From Flavobacterium sp. (GTDB lineage: Bacteria; Bacteroidota; Bacteroidia; Flavobacteriales; Flavobacteriaceae), in contig SEBM01000168.1 of assembly GCA_004296145.1 (NCBI GenBank), positions 1 through 7,803 of the forward strand: 7,803 nucleotides of DNA. Direction: 5' to 3'. How positions within the stretch are numbered: position 1 is the first letter of the stretch; each line of letters begins with the position of its first letter. The notes below the pieces were generated by a model, which had not been told where the DNA came from, made no database searches, and saw only the letters and a list, made by a program, of their open reading frames with translations. The translations under genes and the position numbers were made by a program. Of this stretch, positions 7,201 to 7,803 are shown piece by piece.

Positions 7201-7313
7201 GAAAAGTCTTCTATTTTGTTTTTATCATTGTAGACAAATTGCATTACGGCAATACCATTAGGTACAGAGTTAAAAACGGTTTGAAAGAGATCTTTATTTT
7301 CTATAATCTTCAT
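4248..7313 (-). CDS. Soluble multi-PAS sensor histidine kinase
   Basis: A 1021-residue histidine kinase with no membrane segment or signal peptide, so it should sense a cytoplasmic cue. Six PAS-like modules run in tandem: about 8-120, 140-255, 265-385, 395-515, 525-640 and 650-768. Most end in a PAC-like TxxDITE or related motif. Modules 3 and 4 are close copies (see findings). A coiled coil (about 766-797, TERLESLVAERTKELQRSNEDL) leads to the HisKA domain with phospho-acceptor His801 in VASHDLKEP. The ATPase domain follows, with N-box YNLINNSIKF (910-919), G1 DNGIGF (949-954), F-box IFETFTRL (962-969) and G2 GTGLGLSLCKKI (977-988), all apparently functional. The H-box form resembles soluble phytochrome-like kinases, but no bilin-binding GAF/PHY region is present. 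It is followed by an overlapping receiver gene. Signal unknown. Confidence 0.96.
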   Translation of the reverse strand: MKIIENKDLFQTVFNSVPNGIAVMQFVYNDKNKIEDFSVLLFNNYTINWIGDIDYKGKRYSELFPMVKETGILEKFIEVAETGITANFEKWYTGEGMKHWFRFTVIRQDELLVVTTEDITEKKQTELFIDNALFAAEQQKRLFDSITNNTPDLVYVFDLSYKFTYANKALLAMWGKSKEDAIGKGLRENGYEEWHALMHEREIDAIVATKKRIRGTVSFPHAELGSRVYDYILTPVFNEQGEVESVAGTTRDITEIKQAEGKLQQSETRFRTMIEQSPIAMLLSKGEDVVVESINKPMLQFMNKNTAEEVLGKKMLEALPELSGQPALQTVIDVQKTGIPFRGNEQPVDLIINGKLERRYFNFSYDSIEEAEGSPAVLHMAVDVTEQVLARRKLEDSESRLRSMIDQTPCPTLVLKGDNLVIEQINLHMLDMIGRGEEIIGMPLIDVLPELRGQYVWEQVENVYNKGIPFDQSEVLVQHNRTGIMRDYYYNLAYRPLIEDEKITGMIQVAIDVSEQVLARKKLEESEKRFRALVNASSDVVYRLNSDWTIMRNLEGRGFLTDVGEPIFNWMDNYIHPNDRERVEKATAEAIANKSIFELEHRVLSANGTLGWTLSRAIPILDDENNILEWFGAASDITSQKELQQIIKQSEEKFRQLADLVPQIIWTSRADGHLDYYNKRWQELTGVNEREAVEIGWAPFTHPDDLRLATDTWYGCVKSGELFQLEFRIKNINTGEYQWFLGKAVPIRDETGIITKWFGTCTDIQEHRSITERLESLVAERTKELQRSNEDLQQFAHVASHDLKEPVRKIKTFTSRLEEHLQDGLDKTSARFIDRIHVATDRMFNMIDGVLAYSKINSDLQKHTAIDLNEVLKNIETDLEVSLQKTGGKIIYHDLPTLEGALVLMYQLFYNLINNSIKFAKTDTPPEITIVSEMEDRKEGKFVLITVKDNGIGFEPNQAERIFETFTRLNSKDTYEGTGLGLSLCKKIVERHGGNITAIGKPGEGAMFVITLPMEQNENDI
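4269..4272 (-). promoter_or_regulatory. Shine-Dalgarno-like GGAG for the response regulator
   Basis: On the - strand GGAG lies inside the end of the kinase gene, 4 nt before the ATG at 4264 and 10 nt before the one at 4258. Such sites are uncommon in this phylum, and this one is the main reason for preferring an upstream start and a translationally coupled overlap with the kinase. It also encodes kinase residues near Met1014-Glu1015, so it may be coincidental. Confidence 0.35.
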
Positions 7314-7597
7314 TGTTGCTTATAAGTTATAAAAAAGCATCTCTGCTTTTCTACTTTTTTTATTTTCGGATTTAACTGCAATATCATTGCCATACACATA
7401 TCGTATAACGATACAAATAGCTACAATTACGAGGTGTCAATTTGTTATAGCTAATATAAAGTATTTTTCGCAAGAATAATTTATTTCTGAGTCCTATTTT
7501 TAAGCTTACAAACACAGTCATTTAAAGAACAAAAACAATTAATTTATCAACACGAAACCAAACCATAAAGAGCTCAAAACTAAATTATTAAAAAACA
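7314..7597 (-). promoter_or_regulatory. Non-coding leader and presumed promoter region of the kinase
   Basis: I see no convincing gene in these 284 bases on either strand. Close to the kinase start are a tandem TTATAA-G-TTATAA (7320-7332) and a hairpin with a U run (7333-7350). Further out are a TATCGT-ATA-ACGATA inverted repeat (7399-7413) and two ATAGCTA copies 30 bp apart (7417-7423 and 7447-7453). The only full TAnnTTTG match on the - strand is TAGTTTTG (7582-7575), about 260 bp from the kinase ATG and without a well-placed TTG. The true promoter therefore remains uncertain. Confidence 0.5.
7333..7350 (-). terminator. Small hairpin with U run in the kinase leader, possible attenuator
   Basis: On the - strand AAAAGCA and TGCTTTT pair as a 7-bp stem closed by a GAGA loop, which fits the stable GNRA tetraloop pattern. 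The descending arm runs into a stretch of six U, and the kinase ATG follows 19 nt later. The shape is that of a weak intrinsic terminator placed just before a gene. Only two of its pairs are G-C, so it may be weak or fortuitous. Confidence 0.35.
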
Positions 7598-7623
7598 AAA
7601 AACCACTCAATTGAGTGGTTTTT
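7598..7623. terminator. Perfectly palindromic terminator of the DUF1080 gene
   Basis: A 26-bp perfect palindrome: AACCACTCAA (7601-7610) is followed directly by its complement TTGAGTGGTT (7611-7620), with A and T runs extending it on either side. On the - strand it lies 42 bp after the stop at 7666 and is followed by a U-rich stretch, so it terminates the gene entering from the right. In an RNA the central bases would open as a small loop. Being symmetrical it could also stop + strand transcripts. Confidence 0.85.
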
Positions 7624-7665
7624 GCAAAGGAAAAAATATCTATTTCTTTCCTAAATATTTTGCAT

Positions 7666-7803
7666 TTATTCTTTTATCATAATATTACGGTACCATACAT
7701 TGTTACCGTGATCCTGTAAAGCTATTTTTCCTTTTTTGAATGTTCCAAAGCCAGGCCATGCAGCAAATTTGCTTCCTTCTATTAATTTTTTAAAATTTTC
7801 ATC
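7666..7803 (-). CDS. C-terminal end of a DUF1080 (3-keto-disaccharide hydrolase-like) protein, partial
   Basis: The last 45 codons of a gene that begins beyond the right edge. The final residues, GKIALQDHGNNVWYRNIMIK, are the very recognisable C-terminal strand of the DUF1080/PF06439 domain, a concanavalin-like beta-sandwich found in many secreted or periplasmic carbohydrate-active proteins of Bacteroidota; some members act on 3-keto-glycosides. Upstream, SKFAAWPGFGTFKKGK is also typical of the family (the gaWPGFG-type turn before the last strands). The reading frame is open to the window edge and stops with TAA at 7666-7668. The N-terminus, including any signal peptide, is out of view, so localisation cannot be judged. 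It is separated from the kinase by a terminator and about 350 bp, and seems functionally unrelated to it. Confidence 0.88.
   Translation of the reverse strand, partial: DENFKKLIEGSKFAAWPGFGTFKKGKIALQDHGNNVWYRNIMIKE

Noticed and set aside
4248..7313. A phytochrome-type photoreceptor
   Set aside because: The H-box and the partner receiver resemble phytochrome systems, but there is no GAF/PHY module or bilin-attachment cysteine context; the sensor part is PAS only.
7314..7665. A hidden small gene, tRNA or regulatory RNA between the kinase and the DUF1080 gene
   Set aside because: No open frame of convincing length or composition and no cloverleaf-like structure could be seen; only short repeats and hairpins are present.

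Overview
The window looks like chromosomal DNA of a member of the Bacteroidota, most likely Flavobacterium or a close relative. The evidence is strong A+T richness, A-rich leaders with few Shine-Dalgarno sites, TAnnTTTG-type -7 promoter elements (21-28 and 1841-1848), and proteins of familiar flavobacterial type. The genus is an inference from style; no rRNA or other marker gene is present.

Layout, left to right. (1) 64-615, + strand: two small genes of unknown function, probably co-transcribed from a promoter at the window edge. They end at a hairpin (631-653) that also serves the gene coming the other way. (2) 691-2764: an aldo/keto reductase (- strand) and an AraC-family regulator (+ strand), divergent around a 193-bp region rich in repeats. 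That region includes two direct repeats exactly 21 bp apart, the classic arrangement of AraC-family half-sites. (3) 2780-2815: a 16-bp-stem bidirectional terminator between convergent genes. (4) 2829-7313, - strand: a block transcribed in the order PAS-rich soluble sensor histidine kinase, then an overlapping single-domain response regulator, then, after 131 bp, an outer-membrane phospholipase A1 (PldA/OMPLA) with its catalytic residues intact. The phospholipase leader carries a perfect 14-bp inverted repeat. (5) 7314-7665: non-coding, holding the kinase leader and the terminator of the last gene. (6) 7666-7803, - strand: the C-terminal end of a DUF1080 (3-keto-disaccharide hydrolase-like) protein cut by the window edge.

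How the parts may work together. The AraC protein probably controls itself and the reductase through the shared intergenic region, a compact carbonyl-detoxification or metabolism switch. The kinase and response regulator look like a phosphorelay input pair: no transmembrane segment, six PAS-like sensor modules, and a CheY/Rcp1-like receiver without an output domain. The phospholipase could be a downstream member of that locus or an independently regulated gene.

I see no mobile element, CRISPR array, tRNA or rRNA. I did not find a clearly new multi-gene system. The most interesting signals are regulatory: the 21-bp-phased AraC repeats, the phospholipase leader inverted repeat, and the terminator-like hairpin just ahead of the kinase.
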